A stretch of DNA of 22,066 nt from an uncultured Clostridia bacterium (lineage in GTDB: Bacteria; Bacillota; Clostridia; Christensenellales; UBA1242). Positions 1 through 11,500 of the stretch are shown piece by piece; position 1 is the stretch's first letter, and the number at the start of each line of letters is the position of its first letter. The notes under the pieces were generated by a model, which made no database searches, was not told the origin of the DNA, and saw only the letters and a list, made by a program, of their open reading frames with translations. The position numbers and the translations under genes are program-made. The DNA lies in assembly GCA_934725795.1 (NCBI GenBank), contig CAKVCF010000002.1, forward strand, positions 1-22,066, read 5' to 3'.

Positions 1-1213
1 TATCTTCGCTCATCAACTTGTAAATTTCTTCTTTGATATATTCGCTTTGACTTTCTTGGAATCTACGCATAAGGTCAGGCACAATTCCCATGAATTTAAT
101 ACCTGGTGTGCGTAAATACTGATTTAAGTTTTGTGCAACTTCATCTGGATTTGAAGCAGGTTCGCCATACATAAATATTCGCCTTGCTTCAAGCGGAATT
201 TTATAATAAGGTGTATCTAAACTGAAATCATGTTCATGTGCAAATTTTGCAAGTGCTTTTTTGGTTATACCTAAGGCGTCAATGTTGAAGCCCATTATTG
301 ACAAAGCCCCTTCATTGATTGATAAACGGTCATTTTTTACAATAGCATTTTCACCTATTTTTATAACATAACCTAAACCAGCACATTTTGGACAAGCCCC
401 CGCATGATTATTAAAACTGAACAAACTTGGTTCAATATCAGGGATTGAAATGCCACAATCAACACAACTATATTTAACGCTATAAAGTTTGCTTGTGCCG
501 TTTGTTTCAACCACAACCAAACCGTCAGCCATTTGCAAACATTTATTGATAGATTCAGTTAACCTTGATGTTATACCTTCACGCTTAACCAACCTATCAA
601 CAACCACATACAAATTATGTCGTTTATTTTTTTCTAAAACAATGTTATCGTCAAGTGAATATACAGTGTCGTCCACCATAACGCGTGCAAAACCATCTTT
701 ACGCAAACCGTCAAGCACTTTTTCTTGTGTGCCTTTTTGTGCACGAACAATTGGTGCCATAATAAGCATTTTTGCATTATCTTCAGCTTCCAACACTTTA
801 TCAACAATTTGGTCTAATGTTTGCACACTGATTGGTTTGCCACATTTAGGACAATATGGTTTGCCAATACGTGCAAAAAGCAAACGTAAATAATCATAAA
901 TTTCAGTTATTGTGCCAACAGTAGAACGCGGATTGTTGTTTGTGCTTTTTTGGTCAATAGAAATTGCAGGGCTAAGACCGTCAATGCTTTCAACATCTGG
1001 TTTGTTCATCTGCCCTAAAAATTGACGCGCATAACTTGATAAACTTTCCATATATCGGCGTTGACCTTCTGCAAAAATTGTGTCAAATGCCAAAGTTGAT
1101 TTGCCACAACCACTAACGCCACAAAAAACAACCAACTTATTTTTTGGTATGGTTAAACTTACATTTTTAAGGTTATTTTCTTTTGCACCTTTGATAACAA
1201 TATTTTCTAACAT
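1..1213 (-). CDS. uvrA: UvrA, excinuclease ABC subunit A (partial, N-terminal 404 codons)
   Basis: UvrA is the damage-recognition ATPase of nucleotide excision repair; it loads UvrB onto lesions in the cytoplasm. The start (MLENIVIKGAKENNL) is typical of the family. A Walker A motif GVSGCGKST lies at about residues 32-40, followed by the UvrA hallmarks EGQRRYMESLSSYARQFLGQ and NPRSTVGTITEIYDYLR. A CPKCGKP motif follows at about residue 119. The first UvrA zinc module is visible as CVDC (about residue 249) and CPKC (about residue 274). The family is usually about 940 residues, so some 530 residues, including the second ATPase half, lie outside the window. The start is supported by an AAAGGA ribosome binding site about 7 bases upstream. 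The Walker A carries Cys where UvrA more often has Ser (GxSGSGKSS); SGCGKST is common in other ABC ATPases and should work. Identification is secure; the frame is open to the window edge. Confidence 0.97.
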   Translation of the reverse strand, partial: MLENIVIKGAKENNLKNVSLTIPKNKLVVFCGVSGCGKSTLAFDTIFAEGQRRYMESLSSYARQFLGQMNKPDVESIDGLSPAISIDQKSTNNNPRSTVGTITEIYDYLRLLFARIGKPYCPKCGKPISVQTLDQIVDKVLEAEDNAKMLIMAPIVRAQKGTQEKVLDGLRKDGFARVMVDDTVYSLDDNIVLEKNKRHNLYVVVDRLVKREGITSRLTESINKCLQMADGLVVVETNGTSKLYSVKYSCVDCGISIPDIEPSLFSFNNHAGACPKCAGLGYVIKIGENAIVKNDRLSINEGALSIMGFNIDALGITKKALAKFAHEHDFSLDTPYYKIPLEARRIFMYGEPASNPDEVAQNLNQYLRTPGIKFMGIVPDLMRRFQESQSEYIKEEIYKLMSED

Positions 1214-1275
1214 AGTTTTCCTTTGTTTATTTTAACCAAAACAACAAATTGTACACTTTGCTTTGGTCATCTTTT

Positions 1276-1304
1276 ATTTTATCATACAAATTTTAAAATT
1301 TCAA
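1276..1304 (-). promoter_or_regulatory. candidate sigma-A promoter of uvrA
   Basis: Read on the minus strand, TTGAAA (1299-1304), a 17-base spacer and TAAAAT (1276-1281) form a good housekeeping promoter. A TG one base upstream of the -10 hexamer makes it an extended -10 element. It lies about 65 bases before the uvrA start and downstream of the preceding gene's terminator, so uvrA appears to be transcribed independently. No LexA-type operator was recognised. Confidence 0.7.
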
Positions 1305-1480
1305 GTTTGTTTAAAATTTATTTATTATTTATATTATCGTGCTTTTTGTCCGCACACATAAATCATATTCAATTACATAAATTAAAAAAATAAAATCACT
1401 TATAACAAAATTGGCAAATAATAAAACAAATTTAAAATGTATCTTTCCAGCTGCAACAATACAACACTTTTCACAGCAAC

Positions 1481-1512
1481 AAAAAAGAGCAACATTTCTA
1501 TTGCTCTTTTTT
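1481..1512 (-). terminator. rho-independent terminator of the giant gene
   Basis: A perfect 12-base inverted repeat (1481-1492 with 1501-1512) flanks an 8-base loop. On the minus strand the AAAAAAGAGCAA arm is followed by its complement ending in six T. It lies about 65 bases after the stop codon of the 17.9-kb gene. The A-rich other arm would let it work on the plus strand too, but no plus-strand gene is upstream. Confidence 0.85.
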
Positions 1513-1576
1513 AATTTACAACAAACTATATTTCAATTGGTATGAAGGAAACTAGTTTATCTATCAAACTGACAAA

Positions 1577-2575
1577 TTAAACTGAAGCAATTGTAAGGTA
1601 GTATTTACCATCAGTAGAGTTCTTACTTACTGTAAATTTCCACTTGCCATTGCTGCTTGTCCAACTTGCTGCTTTTGTTGTTGAATCAACTGTTACATTT
1701 GTTACACCAAATACAGTTTTTGCAACATCACTAGCTGATGCTGGAGTATCTTCACCTGAGAATGTAAGTTCCCATGTGCCTGCATAAACTTTGATTGTAC
1801 CATTATTCTTAACAATTTTATCTTTTGTTTCAGTTAATGTTACATTTGAGCTTACTACTTCTAACTCAATAGGTGTTTTAACAATAGGTGTTAATGTTAC
1901 AACATCTGCACTGATAGTATAAGTACCATTTGCACTGTCGTATTTAATATTGTCATCACCTGTTGTGGTTATAGTTCCAGTTGTGCCATCGGCCAAAACA
2001 TACTTAATACCCATTAAGGCATCTTCTGCGCCAAGATGAGTTGAGTCAATCTTAGCTGTCCATGTAGCACCTTCACGAATGATGTATTGTGAATTTTCAA
2101 TTTCTTCTTTACCATCTTTGGTCTTAACTGTTACGTTAGTCCAACCAACTAATTTTGTTGAATCTGTTTCAGTTGCTGTTGCTTCAAGGTCAACTTTAAC
2201 AGCTGAGAAGAATTCAAGTTTGATTGTTGTGCTAGCTGTGATTTTATATCTACCACTTGCGTTTGCACCAGAGATTGTTTTAACTGGCATTTCAGTTAAC
2301 AATTGTTCATTGTTGTACACACATAACAATTCATATTTATTGCCAACTGCTGCTGTTGCTTCAGCTGAAACAATTGCCAAATAGTAATCTTTACCAACAA
2401 CAATTTGTTTTGTTATTGTTGTGATGCCATTTGAAGTGCTTGTTGTTGCACCATCCATTGTGAATGATGTAATTACATTGGTCTTATTAATTGCATCATT
2501 TGATGTTTTATATTCAGCAAATGAATAGCTTGCTTTACTGCTTTCAGGTTTAATAATTTGCAATGTTACAGAAAT
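1577..2575 (-). other. C-terminal beta-rich region without a recognised anchor (residues ~5648-5980)
   Basis: This region runs from TLQIIKPESSKASYSF to the end KWKFTVSKN ... YYLTIASV. It is more charged than the repeat arrays and looks like two or three diverged beta modules. There is no LPXTG motif, hydrophobic segment, basic tail, SLH, dockerin or choline-binding repeat. I do not recognise a family. Confidence 0.6.
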
Positions 2576-5500
2576 AACTTGTTCATAATTTGCTTTGATT
2601 GCAAAGTTGCCATAGCTATTTGCTGGAATTGTTACTGTATTGCCTGAAACAGTTGCTTTGCTTGTTGTTGAGTCAGTATTTGTTAATGTCCAACTTGTAA
2701 ATCTGTAACCAGATTTTGTTGGAACATTCAATGTAAATGTTTGAGCATTTGCACTGATTTGATAGGTTGTTTTGTTTGCTGTTGCAACGCTACCACCATC
2801 ATAGTTATAACTGATTGTGTAGTTATTAACTGTGAAGTGTGCTGTCAACTTGAATGCACCATAGCTGTTTGCTGGAATTGTTACTGTGCTGCCAGAAAGT
2901 GTTGCCTTGCTGGTTGATGCTGTGTTGGTGATTGTCCAACCAGTAAATGTATGTCCTGCCAAGGTAGGTGCTGTTAAGCTGATTGTTTGTGCTGAAGTGC
3001 TTACATCATAACCAGTTTTGTTGGTTGTTGTAAGTGTTGTTTCAACATTATTAATCATCTTAGTGTAGCTGATTTTGTAACCAACTGCTTTGATAGTGAA
3101 TGTCAATTCAACTGTATCTTTCAAGTTTGTGTTACCAGAAATTGTAACTGTTGCTGTTCCAACATAGGTGTTTTTTGTGTATTTGACTGTATAGTTAGAA
3201 CTTGCAATTGTTGTTGAGCCAATTTTAACTGTTACTGCAGGTGTTTTAGCTGTGCCATCAAAGTTAACTGTTGTGTATGCAAGAGTTACTGTACAATCTT
3301 TCAATGATTTTGCAACAATCTTCCAAACAATTGTTTTGTTTGCTGTTGCTCCATCATTCCATTGATAGTTGTCTGCATCATCAAGTTTCAACACTACGTT
3401 ATAGCTGCCAACGTTTGTTGCACTTGTTGTGCTGCTTGCTGCAACAATGCTTGAATGTGTAGGATTTGTAATTCCGCTATTTTGTGAAACGCCTGTGTAG
3501 GTTTTATCTGCTGGTGCGGTTGGAACAGTTACGGTTGCTTTGGTAATTGTCCAAGTTGCACTGCCATTAGAACCTGCGTAGTTGCCTGCGCCTGTTATTG
3601 TGATTGTGTAATTGCCAACTTTTATTGCTTTTGTTGTGCCAGATACAGTGTAATCTGTTCCAGCTGTTAATGTTACATCTCCAGCCTTAACTGTGATTGT
3701 AGGTTGTTTTTCACTGCCATCATAAACATAACTTGTTTCTTTAACTGTTACTGTGAATGTTGTAACTTTTGCAGTGATTTTTAATGTGCCATTTGCAGTA
3801 GTAATCTTATAGTTGCTTGATACGTCATTGCCTGATGCGTCAAGAACTTTAACATTGCTGATAACATTTGCAACACTGCCAACATTTGTGATTGAGCCAG
3901 TTACAGTGTAACTAAGTTTGTGACCAGTTACAAGTTTTGTATCGCTTGTTACTTTTGCACCATTTGCTGTTAATGCTTTGCGGTCATAAACTTTGCTTGC
4001 GCTGTTAGCTGTAACAGTGATTGCTCTAGCACTAATTGTAAACGCTTTTGTTGTGTTGGTTAATGTGTAGTTAGATGTCTTTGCTTGTCCGCCAGTAACT
4101 GAACTTAATGTCGCAGCTGCTGTGTAGCTGCTGCTTGATGCATTGACTTGTGCTCCACTAACTGTCAAGTTGAGTGTTTCACCAGTTACGCCAGTTGCAC
4201 TTGCTGTAGGAGCATGTGATTGACCATCATAAATCCAAGATGTTGTTGTACCCCAAACAACTGCCACTGATTTTTTAGCGATTGACCAGTTGACTGTTAC
4301 GTCTGCTGTGCCATCACTCCAAGTGTGGTTGCCATCAAGGGTAAACACTGCACTATAGTTGCCAGCATTGATTGCTGCTGTGCTGCCGCTCTTCACTGAG
4401 TAGCCAACACCAGTGCTGAATGTAACACCTGTAATGCTTGAGCCTGTGTAAGTTAAGTTTGTTTTAGCTGTTGGTTTTGTTACAACCAATTTGCCGATTG
4501 ACCAGTTAACTGTTTTAGCAGTGGTTGTGCCATCGCTCCACTTGTAGTTAGAAGTTGGAGTAAATGTTGCAGCGTATGTGCCAACATTTGTGCCACTTGT
4601 TGTTCCACCAATTGTCATTTTTACTGAATCGTAATTATTCCAGCTTGGTGATTGAGCATTGCCATTGTATGTTAATGTGCCAGATTGTGAAGGAACATTC
4701 GCAATGGTTGCACGGTCAACTGTTACGTTAACTGTTTTGTTTGCAGGTGCAGTATAGTTTTTGCTATCTGTAGGTGCGAATGCCACAGTAATTGTGCCAC
4801 TGCCTGCTTTTACACCATTAATTGTAAATGTGTAAGCTTTGTTTGCTTCCACAGTTTGTGTGTAGCCTGTTGCTACTGTTACATAACTTGTGCTGTTTGA
4901 AGTTATTGTAAACTTACCAGCCACATTTGATTTGTAACTTACTGTTGCTGTTGATCCATATACAACTGTCTTGCTTGAATCTACTGTTAAGATAACGCTT
5001 GCAGTGCCGATTGACCAATCTTGTTCAAGGTTGCTTGGCAATGAGTAGTTGCCTGCTTTTGTGCCAGATAAACCATTGATTGTTGCTTTATAGTCGCCAG
5101 CTGCTGTTGCACTTGTTGTGCCAGTGTATGTGAATGTTACCGCATCATTATTAACAAGGTTGCCGATTGTTGCTTCAACTTTGTGAACATTGCCATCGTA
5201 TCCAAATGATACTGTGCTTGGCCATGTGGCAGTAACTGTACGTTTATTAACTGTCAATGTGCCTTTAACATAACTAAAGCTATAGTTTGCTGCTGCCGCA
5301 CCACTTACTGTGATATCATATGTTCCAACGTTGCCATACCTTACATAGCTGCATGTTGCAGTAGGTTTTGTTGTTAACACTGATTCTGTTTCGTTGTTTA
5401 CGAATCCAGTGATTGAGTATGTGTAACTTGGCAATGCTTCGCCATAAGTTATAGTTTTATTAGCTGCTGTTACAGTTAATGTTTTCTTGTTAACTTTTAA

Positions 5501-8500
5501 AGTGTAAGTTGCTGTTTTTGTTGCATAAGTGTAACTTGTACCATCTGCAACTGTTGCGGTGATGGTTGTTGTACCAGCACCTTTAATTGTTACTTTGCCT
5601 GTTCCGTCAACTGTTGCAACGCCTGTTGCACTGCTGCTATAAGTAACTGTGCCATCACCAACTTTTGTTAATGCATTTGTGAATGCTGCATCGCCATAAG
5701 TTTTTGTGATTGTTTTTGTTGCATAGCTGATTGAACCAGCTGCTTTCTTCACGATAATTGTGATTGTTGCATCTTTTGTCTTTCCGCTGCCGTTATCAAC
5801 AACATGAACTGTCAAGTTGTAGGTATGAACAGGAGTGCTTGCTTTCACAGTGATTGTTGTTCCACTGATTGTAAAGTAACTGCCAGTGTTACCAGCTGTG
5901 ATTGAGTATGTATAACTGCCTGTACCATTGCTTGCGCCAGTGAATGTTGTTGTTTGTGCAGATGTGCTGTATGTTACATTCAATTCTTGTGCAGAGAATG
6001 TTAATTCATTTGCTGTCCAAGCTGCATACAATGTTGTGTTTGCTGTGAATGTTGCAGCCGCATTTGCGCTGTAACCTGTGCCAGTGCCAGCCGCATTTGT
6101 ATTCCAAGGTTTTGCAGCAAGTGCATAACCTGTACGTCCAAATGGATTTGCTGGTACAGTGATTGTTAATCCAACTTTATCAGCTTTGTAATTCATGTAA
6201 GCTGTGCCAGAAACTGCTGTTGGAGCAGTTCCGCTTGTTGCATTGTTACCATCAAATGTTACTTTAACTGTATAAGTATATGACGCGTAGAATGCTGTAT
6301 TTGCGGTTGTTGGTGTTGCAACGGCTGCGTTTGCAGTTGTTGCTGTGCTTACACCTCGATATGTGTATGCTACATTGCTGATTGTTCTGTTTGCACTAAC
6401 AACTGTAGGAATAGTGAAGTTATTTTCAGTTGTGTTGATACCACCATTCTTTGAAACGTAATATCTATTTTCTGATGCTGTTGCAGTTGCTGCCTTTGAA
6501 CCATCGTAGTAATTGAATGTTGCTGTTACAGACAATGTGTATTTAGCAAATAATTCATTTACGCCTGTTGTCAAAGGTTCGCGTGCGTAAGTTTGATCAG
6601 GATTTGATTGATATTGCCATGATGTGAATGATGCGCCATTGTAGTTTGAAGGTGTTGGAGCTGTTGCACTTAAACTATTTGCATAGTTTGTGCCATCACA
6701 TAACATCCTTCTTGTTAAAGTTGTTGAAGTGTGTGCTGTGCCGTTGTAGTAATAGAAAGTTAAACTTTCAGTATAAACAGCATAGAATTTTGTATTTGCA
6801 GTTGTAGGTGTTACAACTGTTGCACTATTAATTGCGTTTGCAACGCCAATATAGTTTTCTGCTGATGCACCACCAGTGCTGCTTGTTACAGCTGAAGGAA
6901 CCGTAAAGTTGCTGTTGATGATTGTGCCAGTATATCCATAATATTGGATTGCTGCAGCAGTTGTTGTGCTTGCTTTTACAGAGTATGTGAAGTTATCTTT
7001 TGTTAATGTGCTGTAATAGAATATTGCTGTTACAGTCTTTTGATATGAAGCATAGTAAGTTACATCTGCTGAGATGCTGATTGAACCACTTACAGCAACG
7101 GTTATCTTTGCATTTGCAGCTTTATCTGTACTCCAACCACGGAATGAATAACCTGAAGGTGTACCTAATGCCCCTGGTGCAGTTATTGACACTGGAGCGG
7201 TTGCTTTATTGTAAATTGTTTTAGGTACTTCAGTTGTCTTGTTATTGTAATAAATAAATGTTGCTGTAAATGTCTTTGAGTAAATTGCATAAAGTGTTAC
7301 GTTGCTTGTACCCATTGTGTAACTTGAAAGTGCAGTTGTTGCATCTTTATTGGTGTTCCAACCAACAAATGTCCAGCCTGACTTTGTACCGTAACGATTT
7401 GTTTTGCTTACATCCACTGCGGCACCATAGTTTACTGTTGCTGTTGAACTATAGCCAGATGCACTGCCGAATGTACCACCATTTTCAGTTGCGTTGTATG
7501 TAACTGTTTGTGAATTCACATTCCAATGAGCATATAATTTAATTCCAGCTGCTGGAGTGTAACTTGCTCCTGCATCGCCAACTTTATTGCCACCAGATGC
7601 TGCTGTGTACCAGCCAGCGAATGTGTATCCTGTGCGTGATGCTGAAGGCAATGTTATAGCCACTGCGGTCCAATTAGCATAAAGTGTTTTTGTTCCGCTA
7701 GCTATCAAGTTAGTAACAGATTGTTCATCTTTGTATACCTTTGCCCCAGACGCACTTTCTGCCCAACCGTTAAATGTATAATTTGATGTAAGGCTTGCTG
7801 TTGCACATGACCCTTGATTTGCATCAAATGTTACAGTGTAAGCACGAACATAACCATTCTTAGTTAATGTTTTAGCAACATTATAAGTATGTGTTGAACT
7901 TGCTGTGCTACCACCTGTTGAACCATTGCCGTTATAAGCAATAGTGTAAGTGTTTGCGTTTGTATTTGCAGTTGCTGTAAGAGCATATGAAGAAGCTGAA
8001 CTCGAAGGTATTGTGATCGTTGTGCTTGCTGTTGTCGCAGTGCTTGCACCAGTCCAAGCCTTGAATGTGTAACCTGTGCTTACTGTAGCAGTGATTGTTA
8101 CAACTCTGCCGCCAATATAGCTTCCTGCACCTGTTACGCTTGCGATACCAGTACCTTTGTTCAATGTAAGGTTGTAAACATATACACCTTTAGTACCAAT
8201 TGCTCCGTTTGCAACGTAATTGTTTGTGTCTGTTGTTACTGCACGAACACGAACAGTTCTTAAACCTGTTGAAGCAACGATTGTGCTGTTATAATTTACG
8301 CCACTTGTTGCTGTTGTCCAAGTTGAACCATCAATGCTAATTTGATATGATGTTGCACCTGTTACACTTGTCCATGTAACTTTACCATCAGTTGCAACTG
8401 TAACTGTAGGCGCAGCCATTGTTGCTTTGCCTATAACCACTGTTATTTGAGCTGTTGCATAAGAACCACTAGCTTCATGTGTTGCTTTTACAGTGAACAC

Positions 8501-11500
8501 ATAAGTGCCAGCTGCTGTAGGAGTGCCTGAGAAGTTACCGCTAGCAACCAATGATAAACCATTATATTTACCACTGCTTGCAGCCAAAGTTGAACCATTA
8601 AATGTTGCACTAGTGATTGTGTATGTCAAATTAGAAACACCATCATTCCTTGTAACTTTTTCGTGTGGATAGTAGTCTACCACATATGGATTTTCAATTA
8701 TTGAAGCACTATAATTCTTGTTATATGTTCCACTTGCCAACGTTTGATTGTTAAATGTCATTGTAAGTTTTGCATTTGTTGAGTAGTACATAGAGCAATC
8801 TGCCGATACAATTTCATCCCCAGGATTGAAGACATCACCAGCCCAAGGACCATACACAACATAATAGGACTCTCCACCTGTAAGTTCAGGTAAATTAAAT
8901 CTAACTTTACAATTTGCTGAATGTGGTGTTTTTATATCCATTAAGAATGTACAACCTGTAAACATATTAGCAATAATACCATTATGTCCAGCATCTGATT
9001 CAAGCAATAAATCAAAGCCAGTCCAATCCCAACTGCTTAAGTCAAGATAAGGCAATGATTCACTTAATCTAAACATATTATCAAACGCACCAACTGTTAC
9101 ACTTTCAAATGTCCAGCCTGAAAGGTTAATATCACCAATAGTAGTTTTACTAAACATACCATCGAATGTTTGAACTTTGCTTGTATTCCATTTGCTTAAA
9201 TCAATTGTACAACCTTCAGCACCGCCATTTAGCAATGAATGGTAGAACATCATTTGCATATTTGTTACATTGCTTGTATCAAATTTGTCAAGTCCAACGA
9301 TATTTGTCAAGGAATTATTATTGGCGAACATAAATGACATATTTGTTACTCTTGATGTGTCAAAGTTTGCAAATTCCAAATAATATAGATTTAAATCCTC
9401 GCTTTTCGGCTCAAATAAATGGCTGCTATCTGCAGGAGCATAAATTTTTCCTGTATGTGCTAAGATTAATTGCTCTGAAACTCTAGGATTATCGAGAGCT
9501 GAAGCCATAACAAATACACTTATACCTGTTGGTAATTGAATTCCTTTTGCTTGTAAGAATTCAGTTCCATCATAAACCCAGCAACCTTTATCTCTATCAT
9601 AAGCATTATTCATTGTTGTTCCATCAAGCACATAAAGATATTGTAAGCATTGCCAATCATATCCTGAACCAGTAACTTTTTGCATTTGAGCATCTAAATC
9701 TGCCTGCCATGTTGAAGGCAATTCAACATCAACTGATTCCCAGATTGCAAAGAACGTTTCATTGTAATTACCAGATGTATATAAATTTTTAATTGATGCG
9801 CCATCTGCAATAAATTCTGCATACTTGCCGCTGCCACCAATTTTTGTATATGTAGCACCAAGTTCAAAGTAATTGGCAGGTGTTTCATTATTAAGCAGCA
9901 TATCTTCTGCTGGCGTACGAACTGACCAACCTACAAATCTATAACCTGGATTTGTGAAAGGTGTTTTTGGCAATGTGTATTGCGTACCCCATGAATATGT
10001 TACTTGGAAACCATCTGTCATGTGATTGCTGTCAGAGCCGTTATTCAACTCAAGATAATCATCACAATTCATCATAAACATGATTGTGTACTTGTTAACT
10101 TCCCAAACAGCATAAAGGTTAATTGTACCGCCAGCACCACTTACACTTCCAATAATTGTTGTACCAACGGTTGCTGTTACAGTTCCACTACCAGTACCAT
10201 AAGCCGATGTTATCAATTCTGCTTTATCTGTAGCCACAACAGTTGTTGATGAAGCACTTGTAGCCCATCCTTTAAATGTATATCCATAACGAGAATACGT
10301 GTTAGCTTTTAAATTTGATTTTTGTCCATATGAGTGTTGTGAGTTGGACATTGTCCCAGCACCACCATTTGCATTATATTTGATGTAATAATAGAATGCG
10401 TATTGTGTGCCTTGAGGGTAGATATTAATATTTTTAGTTGTTGAATTAACTTCAAAACCTGTTGTAGTAACAGTTTTGTAATTGCCTGATGCTGAAGAAA
10501 TAGAATAACTCCAAGCTAAGAAACTTGATGCATAACCTGTTACCACATTAACTTTGTAAGTATATAAAACTTTGCTTGTTGCTCCACCATTACCAATCTC
10601 AATCTTAGAGCCGTCTGAGGTTGTCCTAAGTGTTGTGCCTGACAAGATGTAATAATCAGTTAATATTGATGAGTATGGTGAAACTGTTTGAATGGAAACT
10701 TGATTATTAAATTTATTAGTTATACCGTGAACTGTGTAGAAATCAATTGTATACAAAGAGCTTGTGTCCGCACTGGAAGCTTTGGTTGTAACTGTAACGC
10801 CACGTGCTAAACCACCATCAAAACTTGATAAAGCTACTGAACTAACAACTTGATCTACAAAGATGTCAAACTCCAAGCCTTCTTTTGCATAGTAAGTTAA
10901 CTTTCTAAATGGATCAGTGATTGTATCGTAATATGGACTATTAATAGAATAATTTGTACCTTTGCGATAAATTGTATATTTAATATTTGCACTATAAGTA
11001 TTAATCCAATTTGAATTTCCATTTGATTCGTCCAATCTTGGCTTGATTGCAAATGCACCATAATTGATATATCGTATACCAGCAGGGGCTAATGTTGCAT
11101 CAAATTTCACATAACTTGTAGTCGACATTTGTGCACCACAAATTTCAGGAGCATAAACATCAAACACATAAGATGATAATACGTAATAAGTTGAACTTGT
11201 TAATGTGTGGCCATTTAACACATCTGTAACGGCAACACTGCCTTGCATTGACGTTGTTCTTAATTGATAATTTGTCACTGGCGCTGTTGACCAATCGCTA
11301 CCATTAACTTTTACACCATAATAGTTTTGAATTTGACCATAGGTGATTGTTGGAATCGCCGCATCCTCAATTGTTCCTCCAGAACAGGTTATACCCTTAC
11401 CTGTTGGAACTAATACATTGATGCCTTCTGTTTGTGCTGTTGCACTTGCCCAAACTTGATATGAACCAGTATCAATACCAGTGAAGGTTGCCACGCCATT

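Larger units (their letters stand above)
1214..1576. other. intergenic region between the giant surface-protein gene and uvrA
   Basis: These 363 bases hold the uvrA ribosome binding site and promoter at the left and the terminator of the upstream gene at the right. The middle part, about 1310-1475, is AT-rich, and I see no reading frame, RNA gene or repeat in it. Confidence 0.8.

Noticed and set aside
489..893. 134-codon plus-strand open frame
   Set aside because: It lies entirely antisense to well-conserved uvrA, has no ribosome binding site and no recognisable protein pattern.
2575..8180. CRISPR-like or VNTR DNA repeats because of many recurring GTT/GCT-rich words
   Set aside because: The recurrence follows protein modules of 70-85 codons with low DNA identity; there are no short exact repeats with unique spacers.
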